A DNA stretch of 64,000 nucleotides from Gaiellasilicea sp963784895 (GTDB lineage Bacteria > Actinomycetota > Thermoleophilia > Gaiellales > Gaiellaceae): positions 124,001 through 188,000 of the forward strand of contig CAWATM010000007.1 of NCBI GenBank assembly GCA_963784895.1, in the 5' to 3' direction. Positions within the stretch are counted from its first letter, which is position 1, and every line of letters starts with the position of its first letter. Shown piece by piece: positions 53,348 to 61,912 of this stretch. The notes under the pieces are model-generated. The model was not told the origin of the DNA. It saw only the letters and a list, made by a program, of their open reading frames with translations, and made no database searches. The position numbers and the translations under genes were made by a program.

Positions 53348-53480
53348 CGCAGTCACGCCGCCAGGAGGGGGCCTGGGGGAACCGACGGGTTCCCCCGCGG
53401 GGACGCGCCGATGCGCAGCAGCGGCGACAGCGCGGAGGGGGCTCGCGGGGGAAGCCGGGCTTCCCCCGCGCGAGCGAGCC
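53341..53480. repeat. Intergenic palindromic repeats, first block
   Basis: Three adjacent inverted repeats fill the gap after moxR: GGCGTGAC/GTCACGCC at 53341-53359 (includes the moxR stop), GGGGGAACC/GGTTCCCCC around 53375-53396, and GCTCGCGGGGGAAGC/GCTTCCCCCGCGCGAGC at 53441-53475 with a 2-nt bulge. The GGGGAA..TTCCCC core recurs at 56245-56320. Confidence 0.55.
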
Positions 53481-53498
53481 GGAGGCGAGGGAGGCGGC

Positions 53499-54428
53499 TT
53501 GACGGTCGCCCCCGAGGCGCTTCCCCGCTCGCCCGACCGGCCGGGGCCGGGGCCGCTGCCGGAGACGCTGCTCCGCGCGCTCGACCTGACGATCGGGCGG
53601 CGGATCGAGGGGATGCTGGCGGGCGACCATCGCTCGTCGGTGCTCGGCCAGGGCAGCGAGCTCGCGCAGGTCCGTCCCTACATCCCCGGAGACGACGTGC
53701 GGCGGATCGAATGGAACGTGACCGCGCGGACCGGCGAGACGCACGTTCGAGTCGACCTGGCGGAACGCGTGCTCGTGACCTGGCTCGCGCTCGACGTCTC
53801 CGCCTCGATGTCGTTCGGGACGGCGGAGCGAAGAAAGGCGGACGTCGCCGAGGGTGTCGCCCTGGCGCTCGGCCACCTCGCGAGCCGGCGCGGCAACAGG
53901 CTCGGTCTCGTCGCGTTCGGCGACGAGGAGTCGCGTGCAATTCCACCGCGCGCTGGACGCGCCGGGATGCTCGGGCTGCTGCTCTCGCTGAGGCGTGAGC
54001 CCGTGCTCGAAGGAGGCGGCGCCACCTCACTCGGCGCCGCGCTCGGCCTCGTCGGGCGGATGGCGCAGCAGCGCTCGCTCGTCGCGATCGTTTCCGACTT
54101 CCGCGGCCCACGCGACTGGCGCCCGCCGCTGCTGCACCTCGCCGGCGGCCACGACGTGCTCGCCGTCGAGATCCGCGATCCGCGCGAAGAGACGCTGCCG
54201 AACGTCGGCGAGCTGCGGCTCGTCGATCCCGAGACCGGCCGCCAGCTGCGCGTCGACACGGCGAACGCCAAGCTGCGCGAACGGTTCGCGGCGGCGGCCG
54301 CGGCGGAGCGGTCGGAGATCGCCAAGGAGCTCTCGTCGCTCGGCGTCGGCCACGTCGTCCTCTCGACCGAAGGCGACTGGCTGCGTCCGCTCGCACTCCA
54401 CCTGCGCCGACGCGGAGGCCGACGGTGA
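53499..54428 (+). CDS. DUF58 domain protein
   Basis: 309 residues from TTG 53499, with GAGGGAGG just upstream. The hallmark RPYIPGDDVRRIEWNVTAR is present, preceded by SVLGQGSELAQV and followed by LALDVSASMSFGT, a VWA-like segment. DUF58 proteins accompany MoxR ATPases and are thought to act in envelope or protein-complex assembly. It overlaps the following VWA gene by 4 nt. Confidence 0.92.
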   Translation: MTVAPEALPRSPDRPGPGPLPETLLRALDLTIGRRIEGMLAGDHRSSVLGQGSELAQVRPYIPGDDVRRIEWNVTARTGETHVRVDLAERVLVTWLALDVSASMSFGTAERRKADVAEGVALALGHLASRRGNRLGLVAFGDEESRAIPPRAGRAGMLGLLLSLRREPVLEGGGATSLGAALGLVGRMAQQRSLVAIVSDFRGPRDWRPPLLHLAGGHDVLAVEIRDPREETLPNVGELRLVDPETGRQLRVDTANAKLRERFAAAAAAERSEIAKELSSLGVGHVVLSTEGDWLRPLALHLRRRGGRR

Positions 54429-55387
54429 GCTTCGAGTGGCCGCTGATGCTGCTCGCCCTGCTCGCCGTCCCGCTCGCGATCGGAGGCTACGTGCTGCTCG
54501 AGCGCCGGCGCCACCGGCAGGCGGCCGCGTTCGCGAGCCCCGCCCTCGTGCCGAACCTCGTCGGGCGCAAGCCCGGCCGGCTCCGCCACCTCCCGCCCGC
54601 GCTCGCGCTCCTGGCTCTGGCGGCGCTCGCGACCGGTCTCGCGCGGCCACACGCGACTCTGTCGGTGAAGCAGGAGCAGGCGACGGTCGTCCTCGCGATG
54701 GACACGTCGCGCTCGATGGTCGCCAACGACGTGCCGCCGAGCCGGCTCGCGGTCGCGCAGCAGGCCGTCCGGCGCTTCCTCGGGAAGCTGCCGGAGGACT
54801 ATCGCGTCGGCATGGTCTCGTTCGCGCAGAGCGCCCAGACCGTCCTGCCCGCGACGTCGAACCGCGAGGCGGCGCAGGCCGCGCTCCGGAACCTGCGCAC
54901 CGGCGACGGCACCGCGCTCGGCGAGGGGATCGCGCGCGCGATCCAGGTCGCGCAGCGCGTCCCGGCCGAGGAGGGCAAGAAGCCGCCGGCGTCGATCCTC
55001 GTCCTCTCCGACGGGGCCCAGACGCAGGGCGTGCTCGAGCCGGCGGCGGCCGCAGCGCGGGCGAAGAAGCTGAAGATCCCGGTCTACACGGTCGCGTTCG
55101 GCACCGAGCAGGGCGTCGTCGAGGTCGTCGACGACAACGGCTTCACCCAGCGCGTCACCGTCCCGCCCGACCCGCCGACGCTGCGGAAGGTGTCCCAGGC
55201 GACCGGCGGCCGCTTCTACGCCGCCCCGGACGCGGCGCAGCTGAACGCCGTCTACGAGGAGCTCGGCTCGCGGATCGGCAGCGTCAAGAAGGAGCGCGAG
55301 GTCACGGCCGGTTTCGCCGCCGGCGGCGCGTTCCTCCTGTTGGCCGCCGGCGCCGTCTCGGCCTTCCTCTTCGGGAGGCTTCCGTGA
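54425..55387 (+). CDS. BatA-like VWA-domain membrane protein (first)
   Basis: 320 residues, GTG. Two N-terminal membrane helices (PLMLLALLAVPLAIGGYVLL and LPPALALLALAALATGLA) precede a von Willebrand A domain with the MIDAS motif AMDTSRSM, TSNR and LVLSDGAQTQG; a final helix lies at the C terminus (AGGAFLLLAAGAVSAFLF). This is the BatA/BatB layout: a membrane-anchored, metal-ion-dependent adhesion domain working with MoxR. Its paralogue is encoded at 56352. Confidence 0.92.
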   Translation: MSFEWPLMLLALLAVPLAIGGYVLLERRRHRQAAAFASPALVPNLVGRKPGRLRHLPPALALLALAALATGLARPHATLSVKQEQATVVLAMDTSRSMVANDVPPSRLAVAQQAVRRFLGKLPEDYRVGMVSFAQSAQTVLPATSNREAAQAALRNLRTGDGTALGEGIARAIQVAQRVPAEEGKKPPASILVLSDGAQTQGVLEPAAAAARAKKLKIPVYTVAFGTEQGVVEVVDDNGFTQRVTVPPDPPTLRKVSQATGGRFYAAPDAAQLNAVYEELGSRIGSVKKEREVTAGFAAGGAFLLLAAGAVSAFLFGRLP

Positions 55388-56220
55388 GACCAGCGTTCAC
55401 TGGCCGGCAGCGCCTCCCGGCCGGCGGAGCCGGCCTCGCGCCGCTCGCGCCGCTCCAGCTCGCGGGCCGTACCTCCGTACTGTCCCACGAGCCTGCGCGA
55501 CGGCGGCGCGCCAGAGACCGCTGGTACGTACTCGTCCTCGTCCTCGCCTGCTTTGCATTCGCGCCCTCGACCGCGAGCGCGGGGACCGAGTGTGAGGGAC
55601 TGATCGTGTGCATCCCGGTCAAGGGCCCGTGGGTGCAGGTGCCGGGCGGCGGCGTACCGACCTATTACCAGCTCTCCTGCCCAGGACGCGGCCAGATCAT
55701 CGGCGGGCTCGACGCCGACCGCGCCGGCCCGCTCGAGCTCTCGTTCCTCGGCACGCTCGGGGGCCCCGTCGGCCCCGGCGTGACGACGAATCGCTCCGCC
55801 GTCTTCGTCGCCCGGACGACGCGCTCGCTGGCGAGCTTCCGGCCCCTGCTCGGCTGCATCCCGACGAGCGGCGGCGGCGGCCGCGAGCGAACGTCCTACG
55901 AGCCCACGCGGAAGCTGATGGCGGCGGCGCCGGTCCTCGACGCGACGATCCGCCGCGTCAAGAACGTCCGGCTGCAGGACACGCCGAACGAGCGGGTCAC
56001 CCACGCCTGCCTTGCAGGCGAGCGGCTGCTCGCCTTCTCGAGCGCAGTCGCGTTCCGCAGCAACAAGCCGCTGGCGCTGAGCGCGCTCGGCTCCGTGCGT
56101 GCAACGGCCCGGCGTGCCGGTGAGCGCGTGCTCGTCAACGTGCGCTCCGGAATCACGCGGCCGCAGCGCCTGCGCGTCGAGTTGCAAGTCCACGCGATCT
56201 GCGTGCGGGGACCGGCGTGA
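55384..56220 (+). CDS. Protein of unknown function, membrane-anchored or secreted
   Basis: 278 residues from GTG 55384, overlapping the VWA stop. The first 45 residues are basic and flexible, then YVLVLVLACFAFAPSTASA is a signal-anchor or late signal peptide. The rest (GTECEGLIVCIPVKGPWVQV, YYQLSCPGRGQIIGGLDADR, HACLAGERLLAFSSAV) has four or more cysteines, suggesting disulfides outside the membrane. I do not recognise the family. It sits between two VWA genes of the MoxR cluster, so it is probably an extracytoplasmic component of that system. An earlier start inside the frame cannot be excluded. Confidence 0.7.
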   Translation: MRPAFTGRQRLPAGGAGLAPLAPLQLAGRTSVLSHEPARRRRARDRWYVLVLVLACFAFAPSTASAGTECEGLIVCIPVKGPWVQVPGGGVPTYYQLSCPGRGQIIGGLDADRAGPLELSFLGTLGGPVGPGVTTNRSAVFVARTTRSLASFRPLLGCIPTSGGGGRERTSYEPTRKLMAAAPVLDATIRRVKNVRLQDTPNERVTHACLAGERLLAFSSAVAFRSNKPLALSALGSVRATARRAGERVLVNVRSGITRPQRLRVELQVHAICVRGPA

Positions 56221-56330
56221 GCGTCGCGCGCCTCCGGCGCGCTCCCGTGGGGGAAACCGATGTTTCCCCCACGAACCCCCTTCTTCTGCCTGGTGGGGAA
56301 ACTTGCAAGTTCCCCCACACCCCCTAATGC
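56221..56330. repeat. Intergenic palindromic repeats, second block
   Basis: Two hairpins: GTGGGGGAAAC/GTTTCCCCCAC around 56249-56274 and GGTGGGGAAACTTG/CAAGTTCCCCCACACC around 56291-56321. The GGGGGAA..TTCCCCC core matches that in the gap after moxR. No gene found in the 131-bp gap. Confidence 0.55.
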
Positions 56331-56351
56331 TCACGCGTCGAAGGGCGACGC

Positions 56352-57314
56352 GTGAGCTTCGCGACGCCGCTGCTCCTGCTCGGGCTGCTCCTGCTGCCGC
56401 TGCTCGTCCTCGCCCAGCGGAAGCTCGAGCGCCGTCCGAGCAAGTTCGCCGTCCGCTACACCAACCTCGACGTGCTCGCGGGCGTCGTCGGCAGTACGCG
56501 CTCCTGGCGCCGCCACGCCGGGCTCGCGCTCTTCCTGCTCGCGCTCGCGGCGCTGCTGGTCGGCTTCGCCCGGCCGAGCATGACGCGGCTCGCCGACCGC
56601 GAGGAGGCGACGGTCGTGCTCGTGATCGACGTCTCCGGCTCGATGCAGGCGAAGGACGTCGACCCGACCCGGCTCGAGGCGGCGCAGCGAGTCGTCCGCG
56701 GCTTCCTCGAGGAGCTGCCGAAGCGATTCAAGGTCGGCGTCGTCGCCTTCTCCGAGACAGCCGAGGTGGCCGCGCCCGCGACCGACGACCGCCAGCTCGC
56801 AATCGACGCGATCGACTACCTCTACCCGCAGCGCGGCACCGCGATCGGCGACGCGGTCGCGCGCGGCGTCGAGGTGGCCCGGGCCGCGGACGAGGGCCAG
56901 GACGGCGTCGCGCGGCCGGCCGCGATCCTGCTGCTCTCGGACGGCTCGCAGACCGAGGGAATCCTGCTGCCGGAGGAGGGTGCGGCGCGCGCGAAGTCCT
57001 TCAAGATCCCGGTCTACACGATCGCCCTGGGCACGCCCGAGGGGATCGTCGAGTTCAACCGCTTCGGCGGCACCCGGATCATCCCCGTCCCGCCCGACCC
57101 CGCGACGCTGCGGCAGATCGCGACGTCCACCGGCGGCCGCTTCTACGAGGCCGAGAACGTCGACGACCTGCGCGAGGCGTACGACAAGATGGGGTCACTC
57201 GTGAGCAAGGTGGAGCGGAAGCAGGAGGTGACGTTCGCGTTCCTGGCCGGTGGCCTGGTGCTCCTGCTCGCCGCCGCAGCGGTCGCGGTCGTCACCTTCC
57301 CGAGGCTGCCGTGA
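56352..57314 (+). CDS. BatA-like VWA-domain membrane protein (second)
   Basis: 320 residues, GTG. Same order as the first VWA protein: helices at about 5-20 and 55-75, VWA with MIDAS VIDVSGSM, and LLLSDGSQTEG, then a C-terminal helix (FAFLAGGLVLLLAAAAVAVV). The two share size and many blocks (FKIPVYTIALGT versus LKIPVYTVAFGT), so they are ancient duplicates. They probably form a complex with each other under MoxR control. It overlaps the HtrA-like gene by 4 nt. Confidence 0.92.
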   Translation: MSFATPLLLLGLLLLPLLVLAQRKLERRPSKFAVRYTNLDVLAGVVGSTRSWRRHAGLALFLLALAALLVGFARPSMTRLADREEATVVLVIDVSGSMQAKDVDPTRLEAAQRVVRGFLEELPKRFKVGVVAFSETAEVAAPATDDRQLAIDAIDYLYPQRGTAIGDAVARGVEVARAADEGQDGVARPAAILLLSDGSQTEGILLPEEGAARAKSFKIPVYTIALGTPEGIVEFNRFGGTRIIPVPPDPATLRQIATSTGGRFYEAENVDDLREAYDKMGSLVSKVERKQEVTFAFLAGGLVLLLAAAAVAVVTFPRLP

Positions 57315-58391
57315 GGCTCTTCGCGACCGTCGCCGCGGCCGCCTTGCTCGCCGGCTGCAGCGGCGGCGAGGACGAGGCGTCGGCACCCGCGACGACTGCG
57401 ACGCAGACGGTCACCGTGCAGGAGACGGCGCCGGTCGCGACGGCTCCGGCCCCGGACCGCGCCGGCTCGCTCGCCGAGGCCGTGCAGCGCGTCCTCCCCT
57501 CGGTCGTCAGCGTCCAGACGAGCTCGTTCGGCGGCGGCGAGGGCGAAGCGTCGGGGTGATCCTGCGCCGCGACGGCCTGATCCTGACGAACAACCACGTC
57601 GTCGAGGGCTCGACTGGCGTCTCGGTCTCGTTCAACGACGACGTGCACGAGACGCCGCTCGACGGCACGGTGATCGGGACGGCGCCCGAGCGCGACCTGG
57701 CGGTGATCCGCGTCGACGCGGACGACCTCGTGCCGGTCGAGCTGGCGCGCTCGTCCGCGTTGCGGCTCGGCGATGTCGTGATCGCAATCGGCTTCCCGCT
57801 CGGGCTCGGCGGCCCCACCGTCACGTCGGGGATCGTGTCCGGCCTCGACCGGACGATCGAGGGCCGGAACGGCGACTTGACCGGGCTGCTCCAGACCGAC
57901 GCCGCGATCAACCCGGGCAACTCGGGCGGCCCACTCGTCGACCGCTCCGGCCGGCTCGTCGGGATCAACACCGCCGGGATCCGCCAGTCGGACACCGAGA
58001 ACATCGGCTTCGCGATCGCGATCGACGAGGCGCTGCCTGTGATCGAGCGGATCAGCGAGGGGCCGGTCGCCGACCGAGGGCTGGCTGGGGATCTCGTTCA
58101 GCTCGGTCGACTCGGAGTCGGCCGCCGTCCAGCTGGGGCTCGACTCCTCCACGCGCGGCGCCGCCATCACGGCCGTCTATCCGGGCGGTCCGGGCGCCAA
58201 GGCCGACCTGGCGGTCGGCGACGTCATCATCGCCGCCGACGACGTCCCGATCCGGAACGCGAACGCGCTCGCAGCAGGCGATCGCGGAGCGGAAGATCGG
58301 CGACGAGCTCGATCTCGAGGTGATCGACAGCCGCGGTCCGCGGCTGGCGACGGTCGAGGTCGCCCGGAGGACGCCGGGCGCGCTACCGTAG
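57311..58391 (+). pseudogene. HtrA/DegP-like trypsin-PDZ serine protease lipoprotein with three apparent frameshifts
   Basis: GTG 57311 starts a lipoprotein signal (LLAGCSGG), linker and AVQRVLPSVVSVQTSSFGGG. Near 57556 (GGGG run) the frame shifts; the protease domain continues with DGLILTNNHVVEG (His), RDLAVIRVD (Asp) and NPGNSGGPLV (Ser), all intact. Near 58078 (GGG) it shifts again into WLGISFSSVDSESA and a PDZ-like AAITAVYPGGPGAKADLAVG, and near 58273 a third time into QAIAERKIGDELDLEVIDS, ending at TAG 58389. The complete family order is present over about 360 residues. Either three 1-nt sequence errors or recent decay. Confidence 0.82.
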
Positions 58392-58395
58392 GGCT

Positions 58396-58596
58396 GTGAG
58401 CCCGCGTCCCTCGGGTCGACGCTTCGCCGCCTTCCTGGTCGCGTTGGCGCTCGCCGCGAGCGCGTTCGGCGTCCTCGTGCTCCCCCGCTTCGCGGACGCC
58501 GACCTGCCCGCGTCGATGAAGGCGAAACCGTCGCTGATCCAGCAGAAGCTCGAAGACGACCGCTGCCGCAACCAGCACGTGGACGCGGGCACCTAG
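58396..58596 (+). CDS. Small secreted or membrane-anchored protein of unknown function
   Basis: 66 residues, GTG 58396, 4 nt after the protease stop. FAAFLVALALAASAFGVLVL is an N-terminal signal or anchor, then a polar tail (LPASMKAKPSLIQQKLEDDR). No family recognised. Position suggests co-transcription with the protease, but the reading frame is short and its conservation cannot be judged here. Confidence 0.5.
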   Translation: MSPRPSGRRFAAFLVALALAASAFGVLVLPRFADADLPASMKAKPSLIQQKLEDDRCRNQHVDAGT

Positions 58597-58636
58597 ACAC
58601 ACACCGCACAAGGGTCTAGCGTGGCCGAAGAGCCAC

Positions 58637-60256
58637 GTGAAGCGCCGCTCTCGTCTCAGCCCGGTGGTGGCCGGCGCACTTTGCGCGCTGCTTCTGCCGA
58701 GCGTCTCCGGCTCGACGGGGTCCGCGAAATCGGGTGGGATCTTCCGGGTCACCTTCCTGACGACCCCGGGGAACTTCGACAAGGTCGACCCAGCGCTCGC
58801 CTACTCACGGGAGAGCTGGGCGCTGCTGGACACGGTCTGCGCCCGGCTGATGCGCTACCGCGACCGGCCACCTCCTCAGGGCTACCAGCTCGAGCCCGAC
58901 GTCGCCGCCGCACCGCCGGTCGTCTCACCCGACGGCCGGACCTGGAGCTTCAGGCTCCGCACCGGCTTCCGCTTCAACGACGGCAGCCCGGTTCGCGCCG
59001 ACGCGTTCGCCCAGGCGATCCACCGCACGATGGCACCCGGCGTCGACTCTCCTGCCTACGTGTACACGCGCGCGATCGTCGGCGCAGAGGACGTCCACGC
59101 CGGCAGGGCGCGGCGCGCATCCGGCGTGACCGCTCGCGACAACACGCTCACCGTCCGGTTCACGCGCGAGGTCCGCGAGTTCGCCGAGTGGACGACGATG
59201 CCGTTCTTCTGCGCGGTCCCGCCGGGGCTGCCGCCTGATCCCGAGGGCGTCCGGAAGTTCCCAGGGGCCGGGCCCTATTACATCGACGAATATCGGCCGA
59301 ACGAGCGGGTCGTGATCAGGCGCAACCGCCACTATGGCGGCAACCGCGCCCACCACGTCGACGGCTTCCACGTCGACCTCAGCGCCGAATCGCCGGACGA
59401 GAAGATCAAACGCGTCGTCACCGGCCGCGCCGACTGGACTTACACGCTCCCGGCGGTCGCTGTCCAGCCGCGCCACGGCCTGATCGGCAAGTACGGCCTC
59501 AACTACTCGCGGTTCTTCCTCACCCCGGGCTTGACCATATCGATGTACGTCCTCAACTCCTCCGGCCCACTCTTCCGGAACAACCCACAGCTACGACGGG
59601 CGGTGAACCTCGCCCTCAACAGGGCGCGGTTCTATCCGCCCGCCACCGGCGCGGTGACCGACCAGTATCTGGCACCGAACGTACGTGGCTTCAGGGAGCG
59701 CTCGATCTACGCGTCTCAAGACGTCGACCGCGCACGAGCGCTGGCGGCCGGGAATCTCCGAGGGCGTAAGGCCCTCCTCTACGTTCCCGACGTGCTGCCC
59801 GCGCGCCTCTCCGCTCAGGGAGTCCAGCTCCAGCTGGCGGAGCTCGAGCTGGACATCGAAATCCGGCCGTTCGGCGAACATGCGACCGCGTCGTCCTACC
59901 TCGGGCGGCTCGGCAACGCCGACGAGCCCTGGGACCTCGCGCTCGTGCTCTGGACGCCGGACTTCGTCGACCCCGCCGCCTACATCAATCGCCTGCTCGA
60001 CGCGCAGCACGCCGGCGGCACAAACCTGGCCCGCTTCGACGAGCCACCATTCAACGTCCTGATGCAGCAGGCGTCGCGCCTCCAAGGCGCGGCCCGCGCC
60101 AAGGCCTACGCCGAGCTCGATCTTCGACTCGCCCGCGACGCCGCGCCGCTCGTGCCGATCGCCGTCCTCAACGAGGCGACGCTCGTCTCGGGACGTGTCG
60201 GCTGCATGTTGCGGCGGCCGGGCCTCGTGCTCACGACGGTCTGCCTGAAGCGATGA
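58637..60256 (+). CDS. Family-5 ABC transporter substrate-binding protein (first of tandem pair)
   Basis: 539 residues, GTG. A signal peptide (VVAGALCALLLPSVSGS) leads to a type II DppA/OppA-like binding fold: FDKVDPALAYSRESWALLDT, VSPDGRTWSFRLRTGFRFNDG, FPGAGPYYIDEY, LRRAVNLALNRARF, EPWDLALVLWTPDFVDPAAYIN. Such proteins bind peptides or other ligands for importers. No lipobox and no permease or ATPase gene is adjacent. Overlaps its duplicate by 4 nt. Confidence 0.9.
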   Translation: MKRRSRLSPVVAGALCALLLPSVSGSTGSAKSGGIFRVTFLTTPGNFDKVDPALAYSRESWALLDTVCARLMRYRDRPPPQGYQLEPDVAAAPPVVSPDGRTWSFRLRTGFRFNDGSPVRADAFAQAIHRTMAPGVDSPAYVYTRAIVGAEDVHAGRARRASGVTARDNTLTVRFTREVREFAEWTTMPFFCAVPPGLPPDPEGVRKFPGAGPYYIDEYRPNERVVIRRNRHYGGNRAHHVDGFHVDLSAESPDEKIKRVVTGRADWTYTLPAVAVQPRHGLIGKYGLNYSRFFLTPGLTISMYVLNSSGPLFRNNPQLRRAVNLALNRARFYPPATGAVTDQYLAPNVRGFRERSIYASQDVDRARALAAGNLRGRKALLYVPDVLPARLSAQGVQLQLAELELDIEIRPFGEHATASSYLGRLGNADEPWDLALVLWTPDFVDPAAYINRLLDAQHAGGTNLARFDEPPFNVLMQQASRLQGAARAKAYAELDLRLARDAAPLVPIAVLNEATLVSGRVGCMLRRPGLVLTTVCLKR

Positions 60257-61893
60257 CGCGGCGCCTTTTGCTCCTTGCATGCCTGGCCGCGCCGAGCCTG
60301 CTCGCGGTCGCGGCGCTCCCCGGTGCACAGGCCTCGACGGATGCGCCGGCGGGCGGGATCTTCCGGGTCAGCTTCCAGGGCTCGAGCAGCCTGCAGGCGT
60401 TCGACCACGTCGACCCCGCGCTCGCCTACACCCGCGAGAGCTGGGCGCTGCTCGACACGGTCTGCGCCCGCCTGATGCGCTACCCCGACAAGCCGCCGCC
60501 CGAGGGCTACCGGATCGTCCCGGAGGTCGCTGCCGACTTCCCCAAGGTCTCACCGGACGGGAAGACGACCACATTCAAGCTCCGCAGCGGCTTCCGCTTC
60601 AGCGACGGCACACCCGTCGACGCCGGAGCCTTCGCTCACGCGATCCACCGCACGATGGCACCAGGCGTCGAGTCCCCCGCCTACCTGTACACGCAGGCGA
60701 TTGTCGGCGCCGAGGACGTCAAGGCCGGCAAGTCACGGAGAGCAGCAGGCGTGAGCGCACGCGGCAACACGCTCAGCGTCCGCTTCAGCCGCGAAGTCCG
60801 CGACTTCGCCGCCTGGACGACCATGCCCTTCTTCTGCGCCGTCCCACCGAGCCTCCCATCCGGCCCGGACGGAGTGCGCAGGTTCCCAGGTGCCGGCCCC
60901 TACACCATCGACGAGTACAGGCCCGACGAACGCATCGTGCTCAGCCGCAACCGCTACTACGGCGGCCAGCGCGAACACCACGTCGCCGGCTTCCGCGTCG
61001 ACCTCAGCGCCGGCTCACCCGAGGACGTGCTCGACCGCATCGAAGCCGGCAAAGCCGACTGGGGGTATGCCCCTGCGCACACACACGTCAACCCCGGCCG
61101 CCATCTGATTGGCAAGTTCGGTCTCAACGAGTGGCGCTACCAGATCAGGCCGGGGCTGACTTTGGAAATGTTCGTTCTGAACTCCTCCCGACCGCTCTTC
61201 AAGGACAACCCACGGCTTCGCCGCGCCGTGAACCTCGCGCTCAGACGGAACGACTTCAAGGCGAGCGCCGCTGCGCAACCGCTGACCACCCATTACCTGC
61301 CGTCGCCCGTGCAGGGCTTCAGGGAGCGCACGGTCTATCCGCTCGAGGGAGACGAGGCCCGTGCGAAGGCACTCGCGGCGGGCAGCCTGCGCGACCGCAA
61401 GGCCGCTTTCTACGTGCCCGCTTGCGCCGGGGCGCTCGCGTGTGTGCAGGTCGTGGCGAGACAGCTCGAGGAGCTCGGCCTGGAGATCGAGGTCAGGCCG
61501 TTTCCGGAGTGGACAACCGCCTCCGCGTACCTCGGCAGGCTCGGGAACCCGGACGAGGAGTGGGACTTGGCGCTGATCCAGTGGACCCCCGACTTCGTCG
61601 ATCCCTTCGCCTACATCAACCGGCTGCTCGACGAGCGGTCGGCCGGCGGCACCGGCCTGGCCCGCTTCGACGAGCCCTTCTATAACGACCTGATGCGAAA
61701 GGCGTCGCGCCTGCAGGGCGCAGCCCGCGGCAAGGCGTACGCCGAGCTCGATCTTCGACTCGCCCGCGACGCCGCGCCGGTCGTGCCCCTCTACGTCGTG
61801 TCCGAGGCGACGCTGGTCTCGAAGCGCGTGCCAGAACGATGCATGCTCCTGCGCCCCGGGCTCGTGCTCACCACGGTCTGCCTGAAGCCGTAG
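60253..61893 (+). CDS. Family-5 ABC transporter substrate-binding protein (second of tandem pair)
   Basis: 546 residues, ATG overlapping the previous stop. Very similar to its neighbour over the full length: FDHVDPALAYTRESWALLDT, FKLRSGFRFSDGTPVD, FPGAGPYTIDEY, LRRAVNLALRRNDF and the near-identical C terminus RPGLVLTTVCLK. Divergence is greatest in the ligand-side loops, suggesting different ligands. Signal peptide but no lipobox. It faces the BTAD-propeller gene, with both stop codons in one hairpin. Confidence 0.9.
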   Translation: MTRRLLLLACLAAPSLLAVAALPGAQASTDAPAGGIFRVSFQGSSSLQAFDHVDPALAYTRESWALLDTVCARLMRYPDKPPPEGYRIVPEVAADFPKVSPDGKTTTFKLRSGFRFSDGTPVDAGAFAHAIHRTMAPGVESPAYLYTQAIVGAEDVKAGKSRRAAGVSARGNTLSVRFSREVRDFAAWTTMPFFCAVPPSLPSGPDGVRRFPGAGPYTIDEYRPDERIVLSRNRYYGGQREHHVAGFRVDLSAGSPEDVLDRIEAGKADWGYAPAHTHVNPGRHLIGKFGLNEWRYQIRPGLTLEMFVLNSSRPLFKDNPRLRRAVNLALRRNDFKASAAAQPLTTHYLPSPVQGFRERTVYPLEGDEARAKALAAGSLRDRKAAFYVPACAGALACVQVVARQLEELGLEIEVRPFPEWTTASAYLGRLGNPDEEWDLALIQWTPDFVDPFAYINRLLDERSAGGTGLARFDEPFYNDLMRKASRLQGAARGKAYAELDLRLARDAAPVVPLYVVSEATLVSKRVPERCMLLRPGLVLTTVCLKP

Positions 61894-61912
61894 CGCCGCC
61901 CGGCGCTACGGC
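61887..61912. terminator. Twelve-bp perfect hairpin carrying both TAG stops
   Basis: GCCGTAGCGCCG, loop CC, CGGCGCTACGGC. TAG of the binding-protein gene is at 61891-61893 and the convergent regulator's TAG (61908-61906) is at the mirror position, so the two genes end within one symmetrical stem. Confidence 0.6.
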
